Shown: positions 51,029 through 59,711 of the stretch, in pieces | How the letters are laid out: each line of letters opens with the position of its first letter | How positions within the stretch are numbered: the first letter of the stretch is position 1 | Source of the DNA: Nucisporomicrobium flavum | Lineage (GTDB): Bacteria; Actinomycetota; Actinomycetes; Mycobacteriales; Micromonosporaceae | DNA length: 64,000 bases | Direction: 5' to 3' | Assembly: GCF_016464385.1 (NCBI RefSeq) | Contig: NZ_JADMLH010000002.1 | Location: 186,001 to 250,000 of the forward strand | Notes under the pieces: model-generated | Databases searched by the model: none | Told to the model about the DNA's origin: nothing | Seen by the model: only the letters and a program-made list of their open reading frames with translations | Translations under genes and position numbers: made by a program

Positions 51029-51942
51029 TGGTCCTCCCCGGAGAAGGCCTTGGAGCGGCGGAGCAGGATCACCGTCACGGCGAGGGCGACCACGAACAGC
51101 GCGACGGCCATGGCGTTGGCGTAGCCGAGCGCGTTGTAGCGGAAGCCGACCGTGTAGAGCCAGAGCGGATAGGTGAAGGTGGAGCCCTCGGGGAAGCCGA
51201 AGGACTGCGATACGCCGGCACCGGTGGTCGCCTGGCCGCTGGCGATGGACCCGGCGACCGCGGCCTGGTCGAAGTACTGCAGCGTGTAGATCACGCCGGT
51301 GACCGTGGCGAACAGGATCACCGGGCGGATCGACGGCAGGGTCACGTAGCGGAAGCGGTGCCAGGCGTTGGCGCCGTCGAGCGACGCCGCCTCGTAGAGA
51401 CTCGGGGAGACGCCCAGCACGGCCGCCAGGAAGATGATCATGATGTCGCCGATGCCCCAGAGCCCGAGCAGGACCAGCGACGGCTTGGACCAGTCCGGCG
51501 AGTTGAACCAGAGCGGGCCCTCGATGCCGAGGTGGCCGAGGAACGTGTTGACCGGGCCCGTACCGGGCTTGAGCAGGTAGACGAAGGCGATGGTCGCCGC
51601 GACCGGTGGCGCCAGCGCCGGCAGGTAGAAGATCGTCCGGAAGAAGCCGGCCCCCCGCTTGATCTGGGTGAGCAGCATCGACAGGCCGATCGCGCTGATG
51701 ATGCGGACGGGGACGAAGACCACGACCATCCACAGCGTGTTGCGGATCGACTGGAGCAGGTTGGGGTCGTCGGCCATCCGCCGGTAGTTCGCCAGCCCGA
51801 CCCACTGCGGCACGGTCAGCAGGTCGAACTTGGTGAACGAGAAGTACACCGCGGACAGCAGCGGATAGATGAAGAAGACCGCGATCCCGACCAGAGCGGG
51901 GGCCAGGAAGGACAGCGTGGTCAGGTTCCGGCGCAGCCGCAT
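51025..51942 (-). CDS. csnF: ABC sugar permease, first (MalF-type)
   Basis: 305 residues, six transmembrane helices, with the EAA loop SLYEAASLDGANAWHRFRYVTLPSI (core: EAASLDGANA). It begins 1 bp after the csnE stop and its end overlaps csnG, so the operon is tightly coupled. No ATPase gene is in the operon; the shared MsiK-type ATPase used by actinobacterial sugar importers would be elsewhere. Confidence 0.85.
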   Translation of the reverse strand: MRLRRNLTTLSFLAPALVGIAVFFIYPLLSAVYFSFTKFDLLTVPQWVGLANYRRMADDPNLLQSIRNTLWMVVVFVPVRIISAIGLSMLLTQIKRGAGFFRTIFYLPALAPPVAATIAFVYLLKPGTGPVNTFLGHLGIEGPLWFNSPDWSKPSLVLLGLWGIGDIMIIFLAAVLGVSPSLYEAASLDGANAWHRFRYVTLPSIRPVILFATVTGVIYTLQYFDQAAVAGSIASGQATTGAGVSQSFGFPEGSTFTYPLWLYTVGFRYNALGYANAMAVALFVVALAVTVILLRRSKAFSGEDQ

Positions 51943-51943
51943 G

Positions 51944-53269
51944 TCAGCCGCCCAGTGTCATCACGCTGTTGATCTGCTTGTCGGCGTCGGCGAGCCCGGC
52001 GTCGAGGTTCTTCACCTTGCCGGACTGCCAGTTCGTCGCGAACGTCTGGAACGTCTCCTGGTACGCCGGCCCGGACGCGGACGGCGGCGTGGTGGACGAG
52101 TTCGGGCTGGCGAAGATGTCCATGAACGTCTTGAACTCCGGCTCCACCTGAAGGCCGGGGTCGCTCACCGCCTTGGTCGTGGTGGGCAGGTTCTTCAGCG
52201 AGTTCGCCAGCTTGACGATCGTGGCGTCGTTCGTCGTCAGGTACTTGATGAGCTCCCAGGCGGCCTCGGGATTCTTGGCGTTCTTCGAGATGCCGACGAT
52301 GTTGCCGGTGACGTAGCCGGCGCCGTACCGGGCCGGGTCGCTGACCGGGATCGGCGCGACGCCGTACGTCAGCTTCGGGGCCTGGTCCTTGAGGAAGGCG
52401 AGCCGGTACTCGGCGTCTATGTTGATCGCCACCTGTCCCTTCTGGAACGCGTTGTCCGCGCTGAACTCGTCGCCCAGGCCGGCCCGGAACGTGCGCAGGT
52501 TCTCGTAGCCGTACCAGTCGATAAGGTTCTTCTGCCAGGTCAGCAGCGTCTTCCAGGCCGGGTCGGCGCCGACCGCGGACTTGCCGTCGTCGGTCAGCCA
52601 CTTCGCGCCCACGGCCGGGGCCAGGTGGGCCGCCGCGTTCTCGTAGAAGTCGAAGAGCGGCAGGAAGCCGACCGTCTTCAGCGAGCCGTCGGGGTTCTTC
52701 ACCGTGAGCTTCTTGGCGTCCTCGGTGAGCTCGTCCAGCGTCTTCGGCGGCTGGGCGATGCCGGCCTTCGCGAAGAGGTCCTTGTTGTAGAACATTCCGT
52801 ACGCGTCGGCGAGGAACGGCATCGCGCAGCGCTTGCCGCCGAACTCCGTGTACTGCCGGGTCGTGGCGTTCAGCTGTCCCAGATCGACGTTGTCGCGCTT
52901 GATGTACGGCGCCAGATCCACCCACGCGCCGGACGAGCAGAACTTGCCGACGATGTCGGTGGAGTACGACAGCCCGATGTCCGGCCCGTTGCCCGCGCCG
53001 ATGGCCTGCGTCATCTTCGAGTCGTCCTGACCCGGCTTCACGGTCACCTTGATCTTCGGGTGACTGTTCTCGAAGTCCTTGACCACGGTGTCGATCGCGG
53101 CGGCCTCCCGCTCGGTGAAGAAGTGCCACAGCTCGACGGTGCCGGACACCTCCGTACCCGGGTCGGCGATCTTCTGTTCCTTGGGCGCGGGGGTGCACGC
53201 GGCGGTCAGCAGCAAGGCCGTGAGGGCGGCGATGACCGGTTTTTGGGCAGGGGGTATCCGCTTGTTCAC
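51944..53269 (-). CDS. csnE: Extracellular sugar-binding lipoprotein (chitosan oligosaccharide uptake)
   Basis: 441 residues. The signal peptide ends in LLLTAAC (Cys25), and the mature protein is a family-1 solute-binding protein (VELWHFFTEREAAAIDTVVKDFE, GNGPDIGLSYSTDIV, FLADAYGMFYNKDLFAKAGI, AGYVTGNIVGISKNAKN). GTG 53269 lies 37 bp after the csnR stop, so it is likely cotranscribed with csnR. Recognition of glucosamine oligomers is inferred from the operon's resemblance to csnR-EFGHK, not from residues. Confidence 0.82.
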   Translation of the reverse strand: MNKRIPPAQKPVIAALTALLLTAACTPAPKEQKIADPGTEVSGTVELWHFFTEREAAAIDTVVKDFENSHPKIKVTVKPGQDDSKMTQAIGAGNGPDIGLSYSTDIVGKFCSSGAWVDLAPYIKRDNVDLGQLNATTRQYTEFGGKRCAMPFLADAYGMFYNKDLFAKAGIAQPPKTLDELTEDAKKLTVKNPDGSLKTVGFLPLFDFYENAAAHLAPAVGAKWLTDDGKSAVGADPAWKTLLTWQKNLIDWYGYENLRTFRAGLGDEFSADNAFQKGQVAINIDAEYRLAFLKDQAPKLTYGVAPIPVSDPARYGAGYVTGNIVGISKNAKNPEAAWELIKYLTTNDATIVKLANSLKNLPTTTKAVSDPGLQVEPEFKTFMDIFASPNSSTTPPSASGPAYQETFQTFATNWQSGKVKNLDAGLADADKQINSVMTLGG

Positions 53270-53306
53270 TCGAGGGTCCTCTCGAAGGGTGGTGCTCGGG
53301 AAGGGG

Positions 53307-54491
53307 TCAGGCTTGGTCGTCGCGGATCGAGGCGATCAGCGCCTCGCGGACGGCGGTGAGCCCGGCGTCGAGGGCGCCGAGCAGCACGGCGTCGTCGTCG
53401 ATCGTGGTGACGGCGATGGCGCTCTCCAGCGGGGCGGCCCGGCGCACGGCCGTGGTGACCGCCGCGAGCAGGGTTTGCCCGCCGGCCTGCGCGACCGGTC
53501 CGGCGAGGACGACGAGCGAGGGGTCGAGCACGGCGATGACGGCGGCGAGCCCCACCGAGACGCGGTCGGCGAGCTCGGTGAAGAACTCGCCCGCCTCCGG
53601 GTCGGCCGCGGCGGCCTGGACCACCTCGAGCGGGGTACGCCCGGGCACGCCGTGGTCCCTGCCGAGCGCGAGGACCGCGGCGCCGCCGACGAGGTCCTGC
53701 AGGTCGACCTTGCGGTGAGTGGAGTCGGGTGCGTACAGCGGCATGTAGCCGATCTCGCCGGCGCCGCCGCGGGCACCGCGCAGCAGCGTGCCGCCGATGT
53801 CGATGGCGAGACCGAGGCCCTCCTGGCCGAGCCAGATCAGCGCGAAGCCGTCGGCGTCGGTGCCCACGCCGTGGCGACGCTCGGCGACCGCGGCGAGGTT
53901 GACGTCGTTGTCGACGCCGACGCGGGTGCCGAGCGCCGCGGCTATCTCCGGCACCAGGCCGGGGCGGGAGAAGCCGGGGACGTCGACGTGGCGGATGGTC
54001 TGCGCGCGGGAGTCGTACGAGCCGGCGACGCCGAGCTGGACGTGGTGGATCCCCTCAGCCGCCACACCGGCCTCCTCGCGCAGGTCCGCGACCACCTCGA
54101 CCAGGGCGGTCTTGGGGTCGGTCCGCAGGAAGTCGATCCGGCGCTCGATGCGGGCCCGCTCGGCGCCGGTCAGGTCGCAGAGCGCGGCGACGACCGAGGG
54201 CGCCCCGCTGGCACCGATGTCGCGGACGGACACGGCGGCGGCGTACGCTGCGTCCGGGTTCGCCGCATAGATCTCCGCGTTGGGTCCCGGCCGGCCGCTG
54301 TGGTAGCCGACGACGGTCACCAGGCCGGCCTCGGTGAGCCGGCGCAGCACCTCGGAGATGGTCGGGGTGGAGAGCTGCGTCAGCTTGCGCAGGTCGGCGC
54401 GGGTGAGACCGCCCGCCTCGAGCAGATGGCCGAGGGCCGCGCTCGCGTTCATGGCGCGCAGCAGTTTGGACGAACCCGCCAGGCGTGTCAC
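53307..54491 (-). CDS. csnR: ROK-family transcriptional repressor of the chitosan system
   Basis: 394 residues from GTG 54491, which has GGAGG 4 nt upstream. A longer reading from 54563 begins upstream of the predicted transcription start. The N-terminal winged helix (LTRADLRKLTQLSTPTISEVLRRLTEAG) is followed by a ROK sugar-kinase-like domain (VGVDNDVNLAAVAERR, GTLLRGARGGAGEIGYMPL). The ROK zinc motif (CxCGxxGC) is absent; the matching region reads HRKVDLQDLVGG. It heads the operon and probably represses it and the divergent chitosanase until glucosamine oligomers are present. Confidence 0.8.
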   Translation of the reverse strand: MTRLAGSSKLLRAMNASAALGHLLEAGGLTRADLRKLTQLSTPTISEVLRRLTEAGLVTVVGYHSGRPGPNAEIYAANPDAAYAAAVSVRDIGASGAPSVVAALCDLTGAERARIERRIDFLRTDPKTALVEVVADLREEAGVAAEGIHHVQLGVAGSYDSRAQTIRHVDVPGFSRPGLVPEIAAALGTRVGVDNDVNLAAVAERRHGVGTDADGFALIWLGQEGLGLAIDIGGTLLRGARGGAGEIGYMPLYAPDSTHRKVDLQDLVGGAAVLALGRDHGVPGRTPLEVVQAAAADPEAGEFFTELADRVSVGLAAVIAVLDPSLVVLAGPVAQAGGQTLLAAVTTAVRRAAPLESAIAVTTIDDDAVLLGALDAGLTAVREALIASIRDDQA

Positions 54492-54518
54492 CGGGCCTCC
54501 GAGGTGATTGGCAATCTG

Positions 54519-54563
54519 GCTAACAATTAGCTGGACCGTAGAACCGTCACCCCGTGAAGTCAA
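54519..54563 (-). promoter_or_regulatory. csnR promoter with operator-like palindrome
   Basis: On the minus strand TTGACT (54563-54558) and TACGGT (54540-54535) are 17 bp apart. Three bases after the -10 lies GCTAA-CAA-TTAGC (54519-54531), a perfect palindrome over the expected transcription start, as for a repressor site. Confidence 0.7.
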
Positions 54564-54627
54564 CAGTGAGTTCCCGTTGGCCGCTCGTCTGCCCGAAAGG
54601 GCGCACGTGACCGCGCTGCGACGGCTA

Positions 54628-54656
54628 TTGATAAATCACTTTAACTGACCTAGCGT
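54628..54656 (+). promoter_or_regulatory. Chitosanase promoter
   Basis: TTGATA (54628-54633), 17-bp spacer, TAGCGT (54651-54656), implying a start near 54663 and a leader of about 90 nt before ATG 54752. The sequence GGCTATTGATAAA around the -35 resembles the csnR palindrome only in part. Confidence 0.65.
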
Positions 54657-54751
54657 GACCACTCATCGCCGTCGATGGCGGGCATCCCCAGCGCCTGCCA
54701 TCGACGGTCACCTCTGCGCGCCCACCCCCTCCATCCCCCACGAGGAGCGCC

Positions 54752-55975
54752 ATGAACCGCAAGAGAACGCTGTCCTATGCCCTCGGCGGCGTGCTGATCC
54801 CCGCAGCGGCCGTCGCCTACGGCCTGCTCCCCGCCAGCGCCGCGACCGCCGGCCCGATCAAGGGACTCGGCGGCAAGTGCGTCGACGTCGCCGCCGCCAA
54901 CTCGGCCAACGGCACCGCGATCCAGCTGTACGACTGCAACGGTACGAACGCGCAGACCTGGACGGTCGGCAACGCGGACAACTCCATCCAGGCGCTGGGC
55001 AAGTGCCTCGACGTCACCGCCGCCGGCACGGCCGACGGCACGAAGATCCAGCTGTACGACTGCAACGGCACCGGCGCCCAGAAGTGGACCGCCGGCTCCG
55101 GCGGCACCCTGGTCAACACCGGTTCCGGCAAGTGCCTCGACGTCACCGGCCAGAGCTCCGCGAACGGCACCCGGCTGCAGATCTGGACCTGCGGCGGCGC
55201 CGCCAACCAGAAGTGGACGCTGCCGGGCGGCACCAGCACCCCGACGACCCCGCCGACCACGCCGCCGCAGAACAACGGCGCCAACCTCGACAACCCGGCG
55301 AAGAAGGACGTGGCGATGCAGATCGTCTCGGCCGCCGAGAACTCGTCGCTCGACTGGCGGGCGCAGTTCAGCTACATCGAGGACATCGGCGACGGGCGGG
55401 GCTACACCGCGGGCATCATCGGCTTCTGCTCCGGTACGGGCGACATGCTCGAGCTCGTCGAGGCGTACACGGCCACGAAGCCGGGGAACGTGCTGGCCAA
55501 GTACCTGCCGGCGCTGCGTACGGTCGACGGCACGGACTCGCACGCCGGGCTCGACCCGAACTTCACCCGTGACTGGAAGACCGCCGCGGCCGACTCGGTG
55601 TTCCAGGCGGCCCAGGAGGCGGAACGCGACCGCGTGTACTTCAACCCGTCCGTACGCGACGGCAAGAACGACGGCGTGCGCGCGCTCGGCCAGTTCGCCT
55701 ACTACGACGCCGCGGTCATGCACGGCTACGAGGGCATGCGCCAGATCCGCAGCCGCGCGCTGCAGCGGGCCAAGCCGCCGGCGCAGGGCGGTAACGAGAC
55801 CACCTGGCTGAACGCGTTCCTGGACGAGCGGGTCGTGGAGATGAAGAAGGAGGAGGCCCACTCGGACACGAGCCGGGTGGACACCGCCCAGCGGGTCTTC
55901 CTCCGCAACGGCAACTTCGACCTGAACACCCCGCTCGACTTCGCCGTCTACGGCGAGCAGTTCCACATCAACTGA
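54752..55975 (+). CDS. Secreted chitosanase (RICIN lectin domain plus GH46)
   Basis: 407 residues. The signal peptide (about 1-32) ends PASAATA. A ricin-type beta-trefoil (about 35-158) has three CLDV/CVDV-NG-LYDC-QKW repeats for carbohydrate binding; a TP-rich linker (160-175) leads to a GH46 domain. The catalytic pair is Glu196 (SAAENSS) and Asp214 (DIGDGRGYT), spaced as in known GH46 chitosanases. ATG 54752 has GAGGAG upstream. It is divergent from csnR, whose operon would take up the glucosamine oligomers it releases. N-terminal lectin fusion is unusual; most GH46 enzymes are single-domain. Confidence 0.93.
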   Translation: MNRKRTLSYALGGVLIPAAAVAYGLLPASAATAGPIKGLGGKCVDVAAANSANGTAIQLYDCNGTNAQTWTVGNADNSIQALGKCLDVTAAGTADGTKIQLYDCNGTGAQKWTAGSGGTLVNTGSGKCLDVTGQSSANGTRLQIWTCGGAANQKWTLPGGTSTPTTPPTTPPQNNGANLDNPAKKDVAMQIVSAAENSSLDWRAQFSYIEDIGDGRGYTAGIIGFCSGTGDMLELVEAYTATKPGNVLAKYLPALRTVDGTDSHAGLDPNFTRDWKTAAADSVFQAAQEAERDRVYFNPSVRDGKNDGVRALGQFAYYDAAVMHGYEGMRQIRSRALQRAKPPAQGGNETTWLNAFLDERVVEMKKEEAHSDTSRVDTAQRVFLRNGNFDLNTPLDFAVYGEQFHIN

Positions 55976-55988
55976 TCCGGGGAAAGGG

Positions 55989-56019
55989 GGAGGCGGGCAG
56001 CCACGAGCTGCCCGCCTCC
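55989..56019. terminator. Bidirectional terminator between the chitosanase gene and hmgA
   Basis: GGAGGCGGGCAGC (55989-56001) pairs with GCTGCCCGCCTCC (56007-56019) across a 5-nt loop, in a 47-bp gap between convergent genes. Confidence 0.85.
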
Positions 56020-56022
56020 TGC

Positions 56023-57177
56023 CTATCGGTTCCAGGTCCAGGCGTACGCGGTGTCCTCGACGGTCAGGGCCGCGTCGCAGAGGTCGAGTGGTCGGAAGGT
56101 GTCGACCATGACCGCGAGCTCGTCGAAGTGCTCCGCGCCGATCGACCGTTCCACCGCGCCCGGCTGCGGCCCGTGCGTGAAGCCGGACGGGTGCAGCGAG
56201 ATCGAGCCCTGCTCGATGCCCGAGCCGCGGCGGGCCTCGTAGTTGCCGCCGGTGTAGAACATCATCTCGTCCGAGTCGACGTTGTGGTGGTTGTACGGCA
56301 CCGGGATCGCCAGCGGGTGGTAGTCGACCTTGCGGGGCACGAACGAGCACACCACGAAGTTGGGACCCTCGAACGTCTGGTGCACCGGCGGCGGCTGGTG
56401 CAGGCGGCCGGTGATCGGCTCGAAGTCGTGGATCGAGAACGCCCACGGGTACAGGCAGCCGTCCCAGCCGACCACGTCGAACGGATGGTGGGCGTACACG
56501 TGCCGGGTCCAGCCCGCGCGGTGCTTGACGTACACCTCGACGTTCTCGCCCTCGGCCTGCAGGGGTTCGCCCGGGCCGCGGACGTCGCGCTCGCAGTACG
56601 GCGAGTGCTCCAGGAACTGCCCGCGGACGGACAGGTAGCGCTTCGGCGGGCCGATGTGCCCGGTCGCCTCGATGGTCAGCAGCCGTACCGGGCCGTCGGG
56701 CACGATCCGGTGCACCACGGACGTCGGAATGATCACGTAGTCGCCGGTGCCCACGCTCAGCGCGCCGAACGTGGTCTCGATCGTCGCGGTGCCCTCCTCG
56801 ACGTACAGGCACTCGTCGCCGACGGCGTCGCGGTAGAGCGGGGACGGCCGGTCCGCGACCACGTAGCCGATCCGGACGTCGCCGTTGGCGAGCAGCGGAT
56901 GGCGGCCCAGGACCGCGTCGGCCGGACCCGTGTCGAGCTTGTGCGTGCGCAGGTGCCGCGGCTTCAACGGCAGGTTGGGCGACTGCCGGGTCGCCGGTGG
57001 CTCGTACACCTCGGCCGAGGCGATGGCCGTGGGGGCGTACCGGTGGTAGAGCAGGGACGAGTCGGAGGAGAAGCCTTCCTGGCCCATGAGTTCTTCGGCG
57101 TAGAGTCCGCCGTCGGGCCGGCGGAACTGGGTGTGCCGCTTGCGGGGGATCTCCCCGACGCTGCGGTAGTACGGCAT
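56023..57177 (-). CDS. hmgA: Homogentisate 1,2-dioxygenase
   Basis: 384 residues from ATG 57177; a GTG 12 bases upstream is in frame. The enzyme opens homogentisate to maleylacetoacetate in tyrosine breakdown. The cupin metal-binding regions are seen in HHPFDVVGWDG and YNHHNVDSDEMMFY, where the His and Glu ligands lie, with GSISLHPSGFTHGPQPGA nearby. It is somewhat shorter than proteobacterial HmgA but matches actinobacterial versions. It is divergent from the next gene, with a 78-bp promoter gap. Confidence 0.9.
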   Translation of the reverse strand: MPYYRSVGEIPRKRHTQFRRPDGGLYAEELMGQEGFSSDSSLLYHRYAPTAIASAEVYEPPATRQSPNLPLKPRHLRTHKLDTGPADAVLGRHPLLANGDVRIGYVVADRPSPLYRDAVGDECLYVEEGTATIETTFGALSVGTGDYVIIPTSVVHRIVPDGPVRLLTIEATGHIGPPKRYLSVRGQFLEHSPYCERDVRGPGEPLQAEGENVEVYVKHRAGWTRHVYAHHPFDVVGWDGCLYPWAFSIHDFEPITGRLHQPPPVHQTFEGPNFVVCSFVPRKVDYHPLAIPVPYNHHNVDSDEMMFYTGGNYEARRGSGIEQGSISLHPSGFTHGPQPGAVERSIGAEHFDELAVMVDTFRPLDLCDAALTVEDTAYAWTWNR

Positions 57178-57241
57178 CGTTGCCACCACCCCTTGGAAAC
57201 TGACATTACGGACGGTGTTGTCCGGCTCTCGAAGCGTCCAT

Positions 57242-57247
57242 TAGGTT
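57242..57247 (+). promoter_or_regulatory. -10 element (TAGGTT) before the hmgA-fahA middle gene
   Basis: TAGGTT ends 8 nt before GTG 57256, in the 78-bp gap shared with the divergent hmgA. Confidence 0.45.
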
Positions 57248-57255
57248 CAGTATTC

Positions 57256-58092
57256 GTGTCAACGCTCGTGCCACGGCTCTTCGCCGGCCTCGTGGACGAT
57301 GCGTCGTTGCTTCCACCCGCCGTGCTCAGCGTCCCCGAAGCGGTCGCCGCGCACCGCAGACACCGGGATGCCTGGTATGCCGGGATGTTCGGTGCGCTGC
57401 TCGTACCGTCATCGGTGGACGCCGCGACGGACGGCCTGGCCGTGGGTGTCGTGAACGACGCCGCCATCGCCGCCCTGCCCGCCGCCGTCTCGAAGATGCG
57501 CGCCGCCGGCGCGGTCGTCAGCCAGGTCGAGGCGCTGGTCTCGCGCCGCGGCGAGGACCCCCAACCAGGCCTGGGTGCGCTGCGCACGCTCGCCGAGGCC
57601 GAGCTCGACCTGCAGGTGTACGCCGAGATCCCGCTCAGCTGGGGCCTGCTCGCGGCGCTCGACACGGTCGCCGCGGCCCGAGCCGAGGGGGTGGCGATCC
57701 GCCCCAAGTTCCGCGTCGGCGGGCTCGCGGCCGAGCTGTTCCCGACCCCGGTCGAGCTGGCCGCCGTGATCTGCGCGTGCCGGGACCGGGACCTGCCGTT
57801 CAAGCTCGCCGCGGGGCTGCGGCACGCCCTGCGGCACACCGACCCGGAGACCGGCTTCGCCCACCACGGCTTCCTCAACGTGCTGGTCGCCGCCACGCTG
57901 GCCGCGGACGGCGGCGAGGTGGCCGAGGTGGCCGAGGTGCTCGCGGCGACGCACCCGCTGCCGCTGGTGGAGCCCGCCCGCGCCCGGCGCGACCACGAGC
58001 GGCCGCTGTGGGTGGGATTCGGTACGGGCAACCTGCTGGAGCCGGTGACGGAGCTGATCCGGCTCGGCCTGATCAACGGTGGCTACGAGTGA
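57256..58092 (+). CDS. Unknown protein of the homogentisate operon
   Basis: 278 residues from GTG 57256. No signal or membrane segment. The pattern looks like an alpha/beta barrel: short strands end in conserved-looking points (GALLVPS, LQVYAEIPLSW, IRPKFRVGGLAAELFPTP, LPFKLAAGLRHALRHTDPETG), followed by a helical end (LLEPVTELIRLGLI). There are several His/Glu/Arg that could form an active site, such as Lys-Phe-Arg and His-Ala-Leu-Arg-His. It overlaps fahA by 4 bp, so it acts with it. I do not recognise a named family. The isomerase between HmgA and FahA is otherwise absent in the window. Confidence 0.75.
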   Translation: MSTLVPRLFAGLVDDASLLPPAVLSVPEAVAAHRRHRDAWYAGMFGALLVPSSVDAATDGLAVGVVNDAAIAALPAAVSKMRAAGAVVSQVEALVSRRGEDPQPGLGALRTLAEAELDLQVYAEIPLSWGLLAALDTVAAARAEGVAIRPKFRVGGLAAELFPTPVELAAVICACRDRDLPFKLAAGLRHALRHTDPETGFAHHGFLNVLVAATLAADGGEVAEVAEVLAATHPLPLVEPARARRDHERPLWVGFGTGNLLEPVTELIRLGLINGGYE

Positions 58093-59210
58093 CCCTTTTC
58101 GGACTGGAGAACCTGCCGTACGGCGTCTTCTCCACCCCCGGCGACGGCGTGCGCAGGATCGGCGTACGGCTCGGCGACACGGTCCTGGACCTGTCCCGCG
58201 CCGAGGCGGACGACCTGATCCTCGCGGGCGGGGCGCTGCAGCAGCCTTCCCTCAATGTGCTGATGTCCCTCGGCCGCCCCCAGTGGGCCGCCATCCGGGC
58301 CCGGATCGTGGAGCTGGCGCCGGCGCTGCCCGCGATCCCGCTGGGCGACGTCGAGCTGCACCTGCCGTTCGACGTGGCCGACTACACGGACTTCTACTCC
58401 TCCGAGCACCACGCCGCGAACGTGAGCCGGATCCTGCGCCCGGGCGGCCCGCCGCTGCGGGACAACTGGAAGCAGCTCCCGATCGGCTACCACGGCCGGT
58501 CGGCGACGGTCGTGGTCTCCGGTACGCCCATCGAGCGGCCCGCCGGCCAGCTCGGCGCCGGCGTGTTCGGCCCCACCCGGCGGCTCGACGTGGAGGCCGA
58601 GGTCGGGTTCGTGGTCGGGGTGCCGGGCCGGCGCATCAGCACCGCGGACTTCGCCGAGCACGTCTTCGGCGTGGTGCTCGTCAACGACTGGTCCGCCCGC
58701 GACATCCAGGCGTTCGAGTACCAGCCGCTCGGGCCGTTCCTGGCCAAGTCCTTCGCCACCTCGGTGTCGCCCTGGGTGGTGCCGTTGTCCGCGCTGGCCC
58801 AGGTGCCGCCGCCGGCGCAGGATCCCGTACCGCAGGACTATCTGCTGCCGCCGGGACCGGCCTTCGACGTCCGGTTGCGGGTCGAATGGAACGGTACGCA
58901 GGTCAGCACCCCGCCCTTCGCGCAGATGTACTGGACGGCAGCTCAGCAGCTCGCCCACCTGACGGTCAACGGCGCGGTGGTGCGTACCGGCGACCTCTAC
59001 GCGTCCGGGACGGTCTCCGGGCCGGCCCGCGAGGAGGCCGGCTCGTTCCTGGAGCTCACCTGGAACGGGGAACGGCCCGTCACGCTCGCCGACGGATCGA
59101 CGCGGGGGTTCCTTCTCGACGGCGACACCGTGACGATCAGCGCGACCGCCGCCGGTGCAGATGGCGGCACTATCGGCCTCGGCGAGGTAACCGGAACCGT
59201 CTGTCGCTGA
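58089..59210 (+). CDS. fahA: Fumarylacetoacetase
   Basis: 373 residues. It hydrolyses fumarylacetoacetate to fumarate and acetoacetate. Motifs are DYTDFYSSEHHAANV (metal Asp), GYHGRSATVVVSG, EAEVGFVVG and VLVNDWSARDIQAFEYQPLGPF. GTG 58089 overlaps the stop of the preceding gene (GTGA). Together with hmgA it completes the lower tyrosine pathway apart from the isomerase. Confidence 0.93.
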   Translation: MTLFGLENLPYGVFSTPGDGVRRIGVRLGDTVLDLSRAEADDLILAGGALQQPSLNVLMSLGRPQWAAIRARIVELAPALPAIPLGDVELHLPFDVADYTDFYSSEHHAANVSRILRPGGPPLRDNWKQLPIGYHGRSATVVVSGTPIERPAGQLGAGVFGPTRRLDVEAEVGFVVGVPGRRISTADFAEHVFGVVLVNDWSARDIQAFEYQPLGPFLAKSFATSVSPWVVPLSALAQVPPPAQDPVPQDYLLPPGPAFDVRLRVEWNGTQVSTPPFAQMYWTAAQQLAHLTVNGAVVRTGDLYASGTVSGPAREEAGSFLELTWNGERPVTLADGSTRGFLLDGDTVTISATAAGADGGTIGLGEVTGTVCR

Positions 59211-59224
59211 GGCGCGACTGCCCG

Positions 59225-59230
59225 TAAGTT
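59225..59230 (+). promoter_or_regulatory. -10 element (TAAGTT) of the SRPBCC gene
   Basis: TAAGTT ends 7 nt before ATG 59238, just after the fahA stop, consistent with a separate leaderless transcript. Confidence 0.45.
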
Positions 59231-59237
59231 GTGACCC

Positions 59238-59696
59238 ATGTCCACGGTCGCGGTCACCCGGCTGGTCGAGGCGCCGGTCGTCGAGGTGTGGCGGGTCTTC
59301 ACCGATCTGGCCCGCCGCTGCGAGTGGCTGTCCACGGTCACCCGCGTCGAGCTGCTCACCCCCGGCCCGTTCGGCGCCGGCACGGTGTGGCGGGAGACCC
59401 GGACGATGGCGGACGGCGGCGAGATCACCGAGGAGTTCCGGGTCCGCGAGTGCGCCGTGCCGGAACGGTTCGTGGTCGGGTCGCCGGGCATCGGCGCGGA
59501 CTACCGGATGACGTACACGTTCGTGCCGGTCATCGAGGGCCGGCACCGCGGCGGCACGATGGTCACGGTCGTGCAGGACGGCGCCCCGACGGCGCCCGCC
59601 GGCCGGTTCCTGGCGCTGGTGTTCGGCGGGCTGGCCGCCCGTACGGTCGAGGGGGCGCTCCGCCGCGACCTCGACGACCTGGCCGCCGCCGCCTGA
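59238..59696 (+). CDS. SRPBCC (START/Bet v 1-like) family protein
   Basis: 152 residues. The opening VAVTRLVEAPVVEVWRVFTDLARRCEWLSTVTRVELLT is the usual N-terminal strand-helix of polyketide-cyclase/SRPBCC proteins, followed by a beta sheet (FGAGTVWRETRTMADGGEITEEF, YRMTYTFVPVIEG) and the C-terminal helix (EGALRRDLDDLAAAA). These proteins bind hydrophobic ligands in a deep cavity. No ligand can be inferred. Separate leaderless start. Confidence 0.85.
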   Translation: MSTVAVTRLVEAPVVEVWRVFTDLARRCEWLSTVTRVELLTPGPFGAGTVWRETRTMADGGEITEEFRVRECAVPERFVVGSPGIGADYRMTYTFVPVIEGRHRGGTMVTVVQDGAPTAPAGRFLALVFGGLAARTVEGALRRDLDDLAAAA

Positions 59697-59698
59697 AT

Positions 59699-59704
59699 TA
59701 CTGT
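59699..59704 (+). promoter_or_regulatory. -10 element (TACTGT) of the beta-propeller gene
   Basis: TACTGT ends 7 nt before GTG 59712 and starts 3 bp after the SRPBCC stop. Confidence 0.4.
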
Positions 59705-59711
59705 CCCGGGG

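Noticed and set aside
54492-54563. N-terminal extension of the ROK repressor from 54563
   Set aside because: It would begin at the -35 of a good promoter, while GTG 54491 has GGAGG and lies after the predicted transcription start.
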